Shown: positions 1 to 7,725, counted from the first letter of the stretch. The stretch is DNA of 64,000 nt from Bacteriovoracaceae bacterium UBA6200 (GCA_002422605.1 DISW01000025.1:248001-312000), one strand, 5' to 3'. The notes: a model not told the origin generated them from the sequence alone. Program-made: numbers and translations.

Positions 1-57
1 CATCCAAAAAAATTTATCATAGGAATGGCTGGAAAAGAAGTGTGCCAGATGACATGA
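1..57 (+). CDS. possible 3' end of an upstream gene
   Basis: One frame is open from base 1 and ends at a TGA at 55-57, giving 18 residues ending in GKEVCQMT. It would lie 25 bases before the acetyl-CoA synthetase start on the same strand, a normal operon spacing. A second frame also stays open to a TGA at 82-84 that overlaps the acsA start, so the reading frame of the upstream gene cannot be decided here. No family can be recognised from so little sequence. Confidence 0.35.
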   Translation, partial: HPKKFIIGMAGKEVCQMT

Positions 58-82
58 TAAATCTATTGAAAAGGATGACATT

Positions 83-2017
83 ATGACTGATCTCAAAATT
101 TACCCGGTAAAAAAAGAAATTGAAGACCGTTCATACCTGAGAGGTATGGGAGCGTATAACGAAGTTTATGTTCGCTCAATCAATGATCCTGACGGCTTCT
201 GGTTAGATGCTGCAAAGAATCTCGATTGGTTTCAATTTCCTAAAGAGGCCAGAAGTGGTGATTTTAAAAGAGTCAACTTTTCATGGTTCATGGGCGGTAA
301 GTTAAATGCTTCTTACAATTGCCTTGACCGTCATTTGAAGAAACGCGGGAATAAAACCGCAATCATTTGGGCCAAAGATGAGCCAGGGGAGTATCAAAAT
401 CTTTCTTATCAGGAAGTTTTTGAAAATGTTTGTCGACTGGCAAACCTGATGAAAACTCATGGGGTGAAAAAAGGCGATAGAGTTTGTATCTATTTACCGA
501 TGGTTCCTGAATTGGTGTACTCGATTCTTGCCTGCGCTAGAATTGGTGCCATTCATTCTGTGGTGTTTGCGGGATTCAGTTCAGAAGCACTGAAAGGCCG
601 TGTTCAGGATGCTGAAGCTAAATTTATCATCACCGCCAACGAGGGCCTTCGTGGTGGAAAGAAAATCCCCTTAAAAAGTATCACTGATGAAGCTCTTCAG
701 GATCTTTCTTTTGTCGAAAAAGTATTGGTCGTTAATCGAACTCCTGAAGCCGTTAACATGGTCCCTGGTAGAGATATTTCTTATGAAGAAGAAATCAAAA
801 AATTCCGTCCAGTAGCTCCTTGCGAACAGATGGATGCAGAAGATGCTCTTTTCATTCTTTACACTTCAGGGTCAACAGGAAAGCCGAAAGGGGTTGTCCA
901 TACAACCGGAGGTTACACAACCTATGCTTCCTATACTCATAAATATGTTTTTGATTATCATGAAGATGATGTCTTCTTTTGTACCGCCGATATCGGTTGG
1001 GTGACTGGTCACTCCTATGTTATTTATGGACCGCTAGCAAATGGTGCGACTTCAGTACTTTTTGAATCAACTCCTTCATATCCGGATTCTGGTCGATACT
1101 GGAAAGTCATTGATGATGTAAAAGCAACCATCTTCTATACGGCACCAACGGCCTTGAGATCACTGGCCCATCAAGGAGATGAATTCGTTAAAAAACATCA
1201 CCTCACAAGCCTCCGTATCTTGGGATCAGTAGGTGAACCCATAAATCCAGAAATTTGGAAATGGTACCATGATGTCGTTGGACAAGGTCGATGTGACATT
1301 GTGGATACCTGGTGGCAAACGGAGACAGGAGGAATTCTTATTACTCCGATTCCCGGAGTCACTCCAACTAAACCTGGATCAGCCACTCTTCCTTTCTTCG
1401 GGGTTGAACCAGTTATCGTTCATCCTGAAACAGGTAAGGAACTTAAAGGGAATAATGTTGAAGGTGCCCTTTGTATCAGGCATTCCTGGCCCGGGCAGTC
1501 TCGTACGATTTATAAAGATCATGAACGATTCAAAGAAACTTATTTCACTCAATACCCTGGTCTCTACTTCAGTGGGGATGGATGCCGTCGTGATGAGAAT
1601 GGCTATTATTGGATTACTGGCCGTATTGATGACGTCCTTAACGTTTCGGGACACCGTTTAGGTACAGCAGAAATTGAAAGTTCTTTAATGGAGCATCCAA
1701 ACGTTAAAGAAGCGGCAGTGGTTGGGATTCCTCACGAGATTAAAGGCATTGGAATTTATGCCTATGTCATTTTGGATGTTAAAACCGTCGACATTGAAAA
1801 GATTAAAGATGTTGTCAGAGAAAGCATTGGTCGATTTGCGGCTCCGGATATTATTCATATAACAAGTCATCTTCCGAAAACCCGTTCTGGAAAAGTGATG
1901 AGAAGAATATTGCGTAAAATTGCGGCCGGTGAATATACAGGATTAGGTGACACTTCAAGTTTAAGCGATCCGAATGTCGTAAATATTTTGATCGAAGAAC
2001 ATAAGAAGATCACATGA
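83..2017 (+). CDS. acsA: acetyl-CoA synthetase (acetate--CoA ligase, AMP-forming)
   Basis: Activates acetate to acetyl-CoA through an acetyl-AMP intermediate in the cytoplasm. The 644-residue length is typical of Acs. The P-loop-like A3 motif YTSGSTGKPKG is near residue 260, DTWWQTETGG is near 410, and the C-terminal PKTRSGKVMRR carries the catalytic, acetylatable Lys at residue 604. The DTWWQTETGG form, rather than the DHxWQTETGW form of propionyl-CoA synthetases, favours acetate as substrate. The ATG follows AAAAGGA with normal spacing. The stop overlaps the next start (ATGA), so the GFA gene is probably co-translated. Acetyl-CoA produced here could feed the thiolase and acyl-CoA genes further along the window. 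Confidence 0.93.
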   Translation: MTDLKIYPVKKEIEDRSYLRGMGAYNEVYVRSINDPDGFWLDAAKNLDWFQFPKEARSGDFKRVNFSWFMGGKLNASYNCLDRHLKKRGNKTAIIWAKDEPGEYQNLSYQEVFENVCRLANLMKTHGVKKGDRVCIYLPMVPELVYSILACARIGAIHSVVFAGFSSEALKGRVQDAEAKFIITANEGLRGGKKIPLKSITDEALQDLSFVEKVLVVNRTPEAVNMVPGRDISYEEEIKKFRPVAPCEQMDAEDALFILYTSGSTGKPKGVVHTTGGYTTYASYTHKYVFDYHEDDVFFCTADIGWVTGHSYVIYGPLANGATSVLFESTPSYPDSGRYWKVIDDVKATIFYTAPTALRSLAHQGDEFVKKHHLTSLRILGSVGEPINPEIWKWYHDVVGQGRCDIVDTWWQTETGGILITPIPGVTPTKPGSATLPFFGVEPVIVHPETGKELKGNNVEGALCIRHSWPGQSRTIYKDHERFKETYFTQYPGLYFSGDGCRRDENGYYWITGRIDDVLNVSGHRLGTAEIESSLMEHPNVKEAAVVGIPHEIKGIGIYAYVILDVKTVDIEKIKDVVRESIGRFAAPDIIHITSHLPKTRSGKVMRRILRKIAAGEYTGLGDTSSLSDPNVVNILIEEHKKIT

Positions 2018-2502
2018 AGTTAAAAGGCTCTTGCTCCTGCGGCAAGGTGAAGTTCAGTCTGGATTCTGATGAGTATTACCCTTATCAGCTCTGTTACTGC
2101 TCCATCTGCCGTAAAACCCAAGGAGGCGGAGGTTATGCTATCAATTTGGGTGGCAAAGCGAAGAGTCTTAAAGTTAAGGGTAAAGAATTTATTTCTGCTT
2201 ATCGCGCCAAAGTAAAGAATCCCGGAGAACGAAGTTATCAAAGCAGTGGCGAAAGAAACTTTTGCAAAGTTTGTGGTTCCGGACTCTGGCTTTATGATCC
2301 ATCCTGGCCGGAACTCATCCATCCTTTTGCTTCGGCCATAGACACCCCTTTGCCTGAAGCTCCTGAACATACCCATCTCATGCTCGACTTTAAAGCTCCA
2401 TGGGTTGAACTTCACAAAACTCGTAAGGATAAGTCTTTTAAACGTTATCCTAAGGAATCTCTGGCCCAGTGGCATGAAAGAGTCATTTGTGATAAACTAT
2501 AA
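2014..2502 (+). CDS. GFA (CENP-V/glutathione-dependent formaldehyde-activating enzyme-like) family protein
   Basis: A 162-residue single-domain protein with the zinc-binding cysteine pattern of the GFA fold: CSCGKVKF at residues 8-15, CYCSICRKTQGG near 28-39 and FCKVCGSGLW near 84-93. The first enzyme described for the family handles S-hydroxymethylglutathione, but most members have no established reaction and substrate cannot be read from sequence. It starts inside the acsA stop codon by an ATGA overlap, indicating translational coupling. Its link to acetate metabolism is unclear. Confidence 0.85.
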   Translation: MKLKGSCSCGKVKFSLDSDEYYPYQLCYCSICRKTQGGGGYAINLGGKAKSLKVKGKEFISAYRAKVKNPGERSYQSSGERNFCKVCGSGLWLYDPSWPELIHPFASAIDTPLPEAPEHTHLMLDFKAPWVELHKTRKDKSFKRYPKESLAQWHERVICDKL

Positions 2503-2563
2503 GCATGAAGTTTGCTCAAAACGATTTAATTTGGATTCACGGTTTTTTCGCCTCGCTGGTCTA

Positions 2564-2582
2564 ATGTCCTAAATAGGGACAT
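2564..2582 (+). terminator. weak hairpin after the acsA-GFA pair
   Basis: A perfect 6-bp stem (ATGTCC/GGACAT) with a 7-base loop is followed by a CT-rich run and TTTT. It lies in the 131-base gap between the GFA gene and the next plus-strand gene. The stem is short, so this may be only a weak terminator. Confidence 0.4.
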
Positions 2583-2633
2583 CTCTCTTTCATTTTCACA
2601 TTTAATATTATTTTTAAAACAAGGAATTATCCT

Positions 2634-3017
2634 ATGGTGACTTATCTTGATCATCAAAGAATTGTTCAATTTTTAATGAATACCAGTTTGCCTGGAAGAT
2701 TTGATTTTCTTGCCAGATTAGTAGAGCAGTTTTCAATTATAGAACCGGAATCAGTTCCAAAGGATCTCGTGACGATGAATAGCGAAGTCATTGTTCATGA
2801 CTTCGCTGAGAAAAAAGATATACGGGTTAAATTGGTTTATCACTATTCAGAAAGCTACAATAATCAAGTAACTATTCTTTCATCTCTCGGCATTGCCTTA
2901 TTAGGAATGCGAATTGGTGAAACGAAATCTTACGCCTTCGGTAATGGGGATCAACGCAAAATCATGATTAAAGAAATTACTTTTCAACCAGAATCAGAAG
3001 GCAGACTGGACTTATAA
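2634..3017 (+). CDS. Rnk-like / GreA-GreB C-terminal domain protein
   Basis: A 127-residue protein whose second half matches the FKBP-like C-terminal domain of GreA/GreB as found in Rnk (regulator of nucleoside diphosphate kinase). It has PKDLVTMNS, then LVYHYSES, then LSSLGIALLGMRIG and a final EITFQPES. The N-terminal half is a short helical region without the acidic Gre coiled coil, so transcript-cleavage stimulation is not expected. Rnk-type proteins bind RNA polymerase in the secondary-channel region; applying that here is inference. The ATG has AAGGAAT upstream. A convergent paralog on the minus strand overlaps its last 6 bases. Confidence 0.8.
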   Translation: MVTYLDHQRIVQFLMNTSLPGRFDFLARLVEQFSIIEPESVPKDLVTMNSEVIVHDFAEKKDIRVKLVYHYSESYNNQVTILSSLGIALLGMRIGETKSYAFGNGDQRKIMIKEITFQPESEGRLDL

Positions 3018-3413
3018 GTGCCAGTGTCCATTTGATTCAGGCTGATACATGATTTCCAGAATCCTAAGAGTGCGAGATTTTCCATCTGGAAACATCCAGT
3101 TGATTTCCTGATTCACACGGAGGCCGATGAGCGCCGAACCCAAAGAGGCGAGGACAGAAATCTTGCCTTCGGCAAAATTAGAATCGGAAGGATACACCAG
3201 AGTAATGATCATTTCTTTGTTTTCTTGAACGTTAAGAAACTTAATCTTAGAGTTCATTGTGACCAGATCTTTAGGAATCTCATTGTCAGAAACAATAGAT
3301 GCTCTTTCTAATTCTATTTCTAAATTTTCGAAATCTTCAGATTTTTGAAAGCTTAATAGGTGTTTAATGCGGAGATAATCTTTCTCGCTAATGGTAATTC
3401 CATCTTCGTTCAT
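3012..3413 (-). CDS. Rnk-like / GreA-GreB C-terminal domain protein, convergent paralog
   Basis: A 133-residue paralog of the facing gene. It shares PKDLVTMNS, LVYPSDS, LASLGSALIGLR and a C-terminal EIMYQPESNG, and has a slightly longer N-terminus. The spacing of these blocks is identical in the two proteins, so the relation is clear by eye even though identity is moderate. Both genes end in TAA within the same TTATAA hexamer. Upstream on its own strand is a hairpin (3455-3484) that probably terminates the small gene before it. It may be an RNA polymerase-binding regulator like Rnk; target and signal are unknown. Confidence 0.8.
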   Translation of the reverse strand: MNEDGITISEKDYLRIKHLLSFQKSEDFENLEIELERASIVSDNEIPKDLVTMNSKIKFLNVQENKEMIITLVYPSDSNFAEGKISVLASLGSALIGLRVNQEINWMFPDGKSRTLRILEIMYQPESNGHWHL

Positions 3414-3454
3414 AATTTGAATCCTTGTTGTAATAGATGAATTTTAGGAAATAG

Positions 3455-3484
3455 AAAGACTGGACCGGTAATTGGCCAGTCTTT
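3455..3484 (-). terminator. putative intrinsic terminator after the 44-codon gene
   Basis: Perfect 9-bp arms (AAAGACTGG/CCAGTCTTT) separated by 12 bases, followed on the minus strand by CTATTTCC. It lies about 90 bases beyond the stop of the small minus-strand ORF and 42 bases before the Rnk-like start. It could separate the two transcripts. Confidence 0.5.
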
Positions 3485-3573
3485 ATAGCACTGTGACTGT
3501 TTTACGAGAGTTAACAAAAGCAGATTTATACATGTGAGGCATTGTACTGCATATTAAAGGCTGTATCAATGGC

Positions 3574-3708
3574 CTAGCGCGATGTAATAGTGGCTCCTGT
3601 ATCCATTTTCGTTTGTACGATTCTACCTTGGGTATCACAATTGACTGCCATAAACATCGTAACTAATAGAAAAATCGCCGATAACTTATAAGTATTGATA
3701 GGACTCAT
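3574..3708 (-). CDS. small exported or lipoprotein-like peptide, 44 aa
   Basis: The ORF encodes an N-terminal MSPINTYKLS, a hydrophobic stretch AIFLLVTMFMAV ending in NC, then a polar tail ending GATITSR. This looks like a signal peptide or a marginal lipobox (AVNC is not canonical) on a very short mature part. The ATG has AGGTGG about 11 bases upstream. A promoter-like pair (3809-3836), a leader palindrome (3763-3782) and a terminator-like hairpin (3455-3484) frame it on the same strand. That makes a real small gene more likely than a chance ORF. No family is recognised. Confidence 0.5.
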   Translation of the reverse strand: MSPINTYKLSAIFLLVTMFMAVNCDTQGRIVQTKMDTGATITSR

Positions 3709-3762
3709 GACCAAGCACCACCTTTTAAAAAAAACAAAATGAATAAAAGAAAATGAGGGAAT

Positions 3763-3782
3763 GCTGTAGATAAATCTACAGC
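3763..3782. repeat. 20-bp palindrome in the leader of the 44-codon gene
   Basis: Perfect 9-bp arms GCTGTAGAT/ATCTACAGC with a 2-base centre. It lies roughly 20-40 bases downstream of the predicted transcription start and 54 bases before the small ORF start. It could be a DNA operator or, as RNA, a leader hairpin. The rest of the 473-base space between the Rnk-like gene and the next minus-strand gene holds nothing else recognisable. Confidence 0.55.
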
Positions 3783-3808
3783 GGTGGAAGCTCGAAGATA
3801 GTGGCAGG

Positions 3809-3836
3809 AATATAAATCATAATGAGAGTATATCAA
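3809..3836 (-). promoter_or_regulatory. sigma70-type promoter for the 44-codon gene
   Basis: On the minus strand TTGATA (3836-3831), a 16-base spacer and TATATT (3814-3809). Both hexamers match the housekeeping consensus at five of six positions. The next ORF on that strand is the 44-codon gene. Confidence 0.5.
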
Positions 3837-3854
3837 ATAAAAATGTTTAAAGAT

Positions 3855-3879
3855 AGAGGGGCCGATATTTGGCCCCTCT
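3855..3879 (-). terminator. intrinsic terminator after the transglutaminase-like gene
   Basis: A strong 9-bp GC-rich stem (AGAGGGGCC/GGCCCCTCT) with a 7-base loop sits 8 bases beyond the minus-strand stop and is followed by ATCTTTAAACATTTTT. The U-tract is interrupted, but the stem is stable. Confidence 0.65.
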
Positions 3880-3886
3880 GAAGTCG

Positions 3887-5065
3887 TTATCGTCTAAGTG
3901 GACGATAAATATGCTTTAAATGGGTGAGATTAATTGGGCCACTCTTAAAATCTTTTGATCGGCCATACATCCACATAAAGTCAGGACGCGTTTGAGTTAT
4001 CCATTCGCCTCCAATGACTTGTCCACGACCGTTAATCTCAACAATATATTCATAATCTTTTGTTAGAATTTTCTGATGAGGAGTTAACGTTACAGGTTTT
4101 TTCGAAACAAAATTCTGGTGACCTTCTGCTGCGAGTTCAGGAGTGTAGAATTTTAGTTCTTCCCCGTATTCCATTTTCATTTTTACGCGCACACGACGTT
4201 CTACTCCGCGGGAGCGGTGTGCTCCAGAAACAGGCTCCTCCGCCAGAACTTGCGAAGTATATCCTGTGATAGGTTGGTTCCAGACATCGTTAAAGCGGTC
4301 AATATCGGCGACAAAGCCTTTTCCTAACAGACCTAACATATTCCCCATGATGACGTGAAAACCGCCAGCATTGACGTCACGGCAATCAGGAGACTCTGCT
4401 AAATCCGGAGCCGGATAAGCACGATGCTCTGGTCTGTCCCGATCATCACCTTCACCTTCAACTTTACCGTTCACTTTACAGCGACGGCCGGCGAAAGCGA
4501 ATTTTTCGCCTTTATAGTTATAAGCTTCATGCATCGCCAATAAAGACTTCACGTCTGATGAACCAAAAGGAATTTTAATACCATCACGGTTGGTTAAAAC
4601 GACAGGTTGAGGTTCAGGATAGTTAATCGCCGCTTGGGCCCAACCATGACAGATGCCTTCCCACCATAAATCACGAGTGCTGTAGAGATTTAAAGCGCGT
4701 TTAGTAAGTGAATAATTATAATCACTGTTGGATATATCGTAGAGTTCGGCAGGGGAGAGTTGACCCAATTCCTCTTGAGTCATTTTAGCTAATTCATCTT
4801 TCGTGTGGAGGCGATACTTAAATGGCTGAGGATTCGGGTGATTCCAGCGATAGGCGATGCCTCCCTTATTCGAAGGCCAGTAACTTTCTGACCATCCCAG
4901 ACGATCATCTGAGAGTTTGCCATTCATAGGAAGAGAATTGAAATCCGTTATGATAGTCATTCCTGCAATCCGATTGAAATTTGCCGGATGACTACCTCCA
5001 TCCCATGGCTCTGCCCATGCGGTGGCGGTTGCGAGTACCAAAGAGCATAGAAAATAAAACTTCAT
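3887..5065 (-). CDS. secreted transglutaminase-elicitor-like protein
   Basis: A 392-residue protein with a signal peptide (cleavage after ATAWA, residue 18). The core resembles the TGase_elicitor family, known from the Phytophthora GP42/M81D elicitor and scattered bacteria. WEGICHGWAQAA places a candidate catalytic Cys at 139. GGFHVIMGN places a His at 237. KGFVADIDR places Asp at 254/256 ahead of VWNQP. These fit a Cys-His-Asp papain/transglutaminase-like triad. The role would be protein cross-linking or deamidation outside the cytoplasm; the substrate is unknown. The family call rests on motif memory, not a search. It stands alone between its own promoter and terminator, with AAGGAG before the ATG. 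Confidence 0.6.
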   Translation of the reverse strand: MKFYFLCSLVLATATAWAEPWDGGSHPANFNRIAGMTIITDFNSLPMNGKLSDDRLGWSESYWPSNKGGIAYRWNHPNPQPFKYRLHTKDELAKMTQEELGQLSPAELYDISNSDYNYSLTKRALNLYSTRDLWWEGICHGWAQAAINYPEPQPVVLTNRDGIKIPFGSSDVKSLLAMHEAYNYKGEKFAFAGRRCKVNGKVEGEGDDRDRPEHRAYPAPDLAESPDCRDVNAGGFHVIMGNMLGLLGKGFVADIDRFNDVWNQPITGYTSQVLAEEPVSGAHRSRGVERRVRVKMKMEYGEELKFYTPELAAEGHQNFVSKKPVTLTPHQKILTKDYEYIVEINGRGQVIGGEWITQTRPDFMWMYGRSKDFKSGPINLTHLKHIYRPLRR

Positions 5066-5098
5066 GTAGTCTCCTTAGATTTAAACTAATCGAAAAAA

Positions 5099-5127
5099 TT
5101 TATAGCTAAGGAATGTTATTAGCTCAA
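5099..5127 (-). promoter_or_regulatory. sigma70-type promoter for the transglutaminase-like gene
   Basis: On the minus strand TTGAGC (5127-5122), a 17-base spacer and TATAAA (5104-5099). It ends 33 bases before the ATG at 5065, leaving a short leader that contains AAGGAG. Confidence 0.6.
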
Positions 5128-5205
5128 TTGCATACCTGCGAATTTCACAATGAAGTGATAAGCCTAAGCTATCAGATTCTGACGCTTAAGAATGACAAGA
5201 TGAGA

Positions 5206-5829
5206 CTAAAGAAAGTGCAAGATGTCTTTTAACTCAGACGGGTTCGCGTCACTTACTTTACCACCGAAGTCATTCAGGATTTTTTCTTCCAGACTGGCGA
5301 TACTTTCAATGAAGCCTAAGGCCATATGATTTTCTTTGAAATGCTTCCGCATGATTGTGACGAGTTCATCAAGTTCCGGTTGAGTGATTTTACTTCTCAG
5401 CTCTTCATCTACCAAAACCATGATTTTTCTTTCCAGAAGAGAAACCATAATCATGGCCGTCACTTTATGAGAGACCTTGGATGTGCCTAATGTATGAAAG
5501 TACTCCAGAGCTTTTTCATAAGTCTCACGTTCGACTTCTATTTCACTCAAGGCAAATTTTTTGGCCCAGTTAAAATGTCCGATCCATGTCATGAGGAGAG
5601 TAATGATGAGAGTCGCTACCGGCCAGATGTAGGAGTGATGGAACTCGAAAAATAAACTGAAAATAAAAGTCAGGACAAAGCCAGAAAGTATTCCAAATCT
5701 CCAGGAGGCTCCCGGATACTGATCTGATTCACCGGCCAGAATAAGAAGAAGCTCGCAACCAGTATTGCTCTCAAAAGTTTTTAAACGTGATTCAATCAGT
5801 TCTTTATCTTCTTGTGAAATATACTGCAT
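5206..5829 (-). CDS. TPM-domain membrane protein, third gene of the LemA operon
   Basis: A 207-residue protein with a cytoplasmic N-terminus (CELLLILAGES block, residues 27-37) followed by two membrane helices at about 47-90. The C-terminal half (SHKVTAMIMVSLLERKIMVLVD, ending in an IASLEEKI block) fits the partial TPM/Psb32-like proteins found beside LemA. The start is taken as the ATG at 5829, which overlaps the previous stop as TAATG and has GGGAG 6 bases upstream. A TTG six bases earlier is possible but less well placed. Likely a membrane partner of the preceding TPM protein; no reaction can be assigned. Confidence 0.75.
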   Translation of the reverse strand: MQYISQEDKELIESRLKTFESNTGCELLLILAGESDQYPGASWRFGILSGFVLTFIFSLFFEFHHSYIWPVATLIITLLMTWIGHFNWAKKFALSEIEVERETYEKALEYFHTLGTSKVSHKVTAMIMVSLLERKIMVLVDEELRSKITQPELDELVTIMRKHFKENHMALGFIESIASLEEKILNDFGGKVSDANPSELKDILHFL

Positions 5830-6671
5830 TACCAACTCCCCGATGAACCACCGCCAGAGAAACCACCGCCTCCGCCGCTCCAGCCGCCGCCACCACCACC
5901 GAAACCACCGCCACGATGGCCGCCGCTTGAAGCAAGCATGACGAGAAAATTTCCAAGTCCAATTAATCCAATAACTGAACCGGCAAAAAACATGATGATG
6001 AGAAGCATGACGGGAAGACCCATGAGTCCTCCAACTGCCGCAATACCTAAGCCGGAACTCACTCCTCTGAGACCAGGGCGACGTTTAAAAATACTTCCAA
6101 TGATCGCAAGAATCACCAGCATGATTATGATGAAACCTAAGTTGAGCTTAGGGATGGCATGAGGGGCCCTTCTGACAGGAACTCTATTGGTGCCACTTAA
6201 TTTAATACTGAACTTTTCAGCGGTATCGAGCATAAAGAGCTTAAGGGCCCCATGATAGTCACCGCGACGAAAGTATTCCGGAAAAATTTTTCTGGTGAAG
6301 CGGGTTGTATCAAAGTCGGTAATCTCACCTTCGATACCATTCCCAACTTCGATTCTCATTTGTCGTTCCGCTTTGGCGATAATGACAAGGAGACCATTGT
6401 CTTTTTCTTTCGTACCCAGTTGCCATTTTTCAACCACAGCAATTGAGAAGTCTTCAATAGGATACTCTTGAAGATCCGGAACAGTTAAGATTGTTATCTG
6501 CGGGCCGTTGTTAGTGTAAATCTCATAGGCCATTGCAGAAAGATCACGCTCTTCATTCTGTTCAAGAAGACCACCAAGATCCATTACAGGACTCGTTAAG
6601 GCCGGGAGCTTTAACGGAGCTCCCATAACTTGAAAAGAAATAAAGAGAAGAAGCGTGAGGAAGTAATGCAC
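5829..6671 (-). CDS. TPM-domain (YgcG/Psb32-like) membrane protein with Gly-rich tail
   Basis: A 280-residue protein with an N-terminal signal peptide, then a periplasmic TPM domain (about 25-160: VMDLGGLLEQNEERDL, QITILTVPDL, DNGLLVIIAK, MRIEVGNGIEG). Two membrane segments follow at about 175-195 and 215-245, and a strongly Gly/Ser-rich tail ends in SSGSW. This architecture always accompanies LemA in bacteria; some TPM domains have phosphatase activity. The start is GTG, overlapping the lemA stop (TAGTG), so the three genes are translationally coupled. The Gly-rich tail may be a flexible surface or assembly element. Confidence 0.85.
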   Translation of the reverse strand: MHYFLTLLLFISFQVMGAPLKLPALTSPVMDLGGLLEQNEERDLSAMAYEIYTNNGPQITILTVPDLQEYPIEDFSIAVVEKWQLGTKEKDNGLLVIIAKAERQMRIEVGNGIEGEITDFDTTRFTRKIFPEYFRRGDYHGALKLFMLDTAEKFSIKLSGTNRVPVRRAPHAIPKLNLGFIIIMLVILAIIGSIFKRRPGLRGVSSGLGIAAVGGLMGLPVMLLIIMFFAGSVIGLIGLGNFLVMLASSGGHRGGGFGGGGGGWSGGGGGFSGGGSSGSW

Positions 6672-7243
6672 TAGAATTTAACTTCCGGATTTGCTTTCTC
6701 ATCTTCAGAAACTGTGAACTGAGGCTTCTTGTCGAATTTATGAATAATGGAATTGGTAAGGCTGGTAGGGAAGACTGTTACTAGATTGTTAAATTCCTGA
6801 ACGGATTCAATGTAGCGGCGACGAGCAACTGCAATGCGGTTCTCTGTTCCTTCTAACTGAGCTTGAAGACCCTGGAAGTTTTGGTTGGCCTTAAGATCCG
6901 GGTATCTTTCTGAAACGACCATTAAGCGGCCTAAGGCCTGAGAGACACCTGACTGGGCTTCTTGGAATTCTTTCAATTTTTCCGGAGTTAAGTTTTCAGG
7001 ATTCACTGTTACTGCGGTGGCCTTAGCACGGGCCTCCACAACATTTTGTAATGTTTCTTTTTCGTGAGAGGCATAACCTTTCACTGTGTTAACCAGATTA
7101 GGAATCAAATCAGTTCTTCTTTTGTATTGGTTTTCAACTTCGGCCCAGGCCGCTTCAACATTATTGTTTGATTGAGGAATTGACTGAAGTCCGCACGAAA
7201 CGAGGAACAACGAAAGAAGAACAACTGCTATAGAAGATTTCAT
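6671..7243 (-). CDS. lemA: LemA family lipoprotein
   Basis: A 190-residue LemA protein. It has a signal peptide with lipobox VSCG at residues 15-18, then the helical LemA core with AWAEVENQYKRRTDLIPNLVNTVKGYA near 32-58, the E-A-R-A-K-A block and IAVARRRYIESVQEFN near 137-152. It should sit lipid-anchored in the envelope facing the periplasm. It is first in an overlapping three-gene unit with two TPM proteins, the standard neighbourhood. Family function is not settled; association with membrane stress or assembly is all that can be said. Confidence 0.9.
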   Translation of the reverse strand: MKSSIAVVLLSLFLVSCGLQSIPQSNNNVEAAWAEVENQYKRRTDLIPNLVNTVKGYASHEKETLQNVVEARAKATAVTVNPENLTPEKLKEFQEAQSGVSQALGRLMVVSERYPDLKANQNFQGLQAQLEGTENRIAVARRRYIESVQEFNNLVTVFPTSLTNSIIHKFDKKPQFTVSEDEKANPEVKF

Positions 7244-7276
7244 TTAAGACTCCTGAGATATAGACCAATAAAAAAA

Positions 7277-7303
7277 GCCCAAAGTATTATTCATACTTTG
7301 GGC
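7277..7303 (-). terminator. intrinsic terminator of rpsT
   Basis: An 11-bp perfect stem (GCCCAAAGTAT/ATACTTTGGGC) with a 5-base loop, followed on the minus strand by seven T. It sits between the rpsT stop and the lemA start, so it ends the rpsT transcript just before the LemA operon. Confidence 0.9.
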
Positions 7304-7336
7304 TCAATTTTGTTTAAATCAAGTGCTTATGGCAAA

Positions 7337-7603
7337 TTATTTATTGATGCTAGCAACAAGCTTAGTCAAACGAGAAGTCTTACGCGCAGCTGTTTGTTTC
7401 TTCATAGCTGGAGACTTTGCAAGTTTTGCAAGAAGCGATTGAGCTTTAACAAGAAGCTCTTGTGCAACAGCGAGGTCGCCTTTTGCAGCAGCTTCACGAA
7501 CAGCTTTCATTGCTGTACGAGTTTTAGCAGTTTTAGTTTTGTTCGTCATACGACGAGTTTTTTCTTGTTTAGCTCTTTTTTCAGATGATTTGTGATTCGC
7601 CAC
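7337..7603 (-). CDS. rpsT: 30S ribosomal protein S20
   Basis: An 88-residue very basic protein of normal S20 length. It has the family N-terminus ANHKSSEKRAKQ, the central RTAMKAVREA and a C-terminal AARKTSRLTKLV. It binds 16S rRNA early in 30S assembly. The start is GTG at 7603, with AGGAG 7 bases upstream. It has its own promoter (7647-7676) and terminator, so it is monocistronic, and it is divergent from the acyl-CoA operon. Confidence 0.95.
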   Translation of the reverse strand: MANHKSSEKRAKQEKTRRMTNKTKTAKTRTAMKAVREAAAKGDLAVAQELLVKAQSLLAKLAKSPAMKKQTAARKTSRLTKLVASINK

Positions 7604-7646
7604 AGTGGTTCTCCTAATTACAATCTTTTTTCAAAAATATTGCGAT

Positions 7647-7676
7647 GTTATAAACCTAAAGTCACCCCCATGGCAA
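7647..7676 (-). promoter_or_regulatory. promoter of rpsT
   Basis: On the minus strand TTGCCA (7676-7671), an 18-base spacer and TATAAC (7652-7647), about 43 bases before the GTG start. Confidence 0.6.
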
Positions 7677-7696
7677 GAGTGAATCGATAAAGGTCT

Positions 7697-7725
7697 TTGG
7701 CAAAACATTACGAGTGAGGTATTTT
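7697..7725 (+). promoter_or_regulatory. possible promoter of the hbd-crt-bcd operon
   Basis: TTGGCA (7697-7702), a 17-base spacer and TATTTT (7720-7725) ahead of hbd. The -10 is a weak match. It lies in the 162-base divergent region shared with rpsT. Confidence 0.4.

Noticed and set aside
2020..2475. Long open frame antisense to the GFA gene
   Set aside because: No ribosome site, and its residues do not form a plausible protein; the plus-strand frame has the clear Cys motifs.
2506..2565. 19-codon ORF after the GFA gene
   Set aside because: Very short, no ribosome site, ends at a weak hairpin; no reason to call it.
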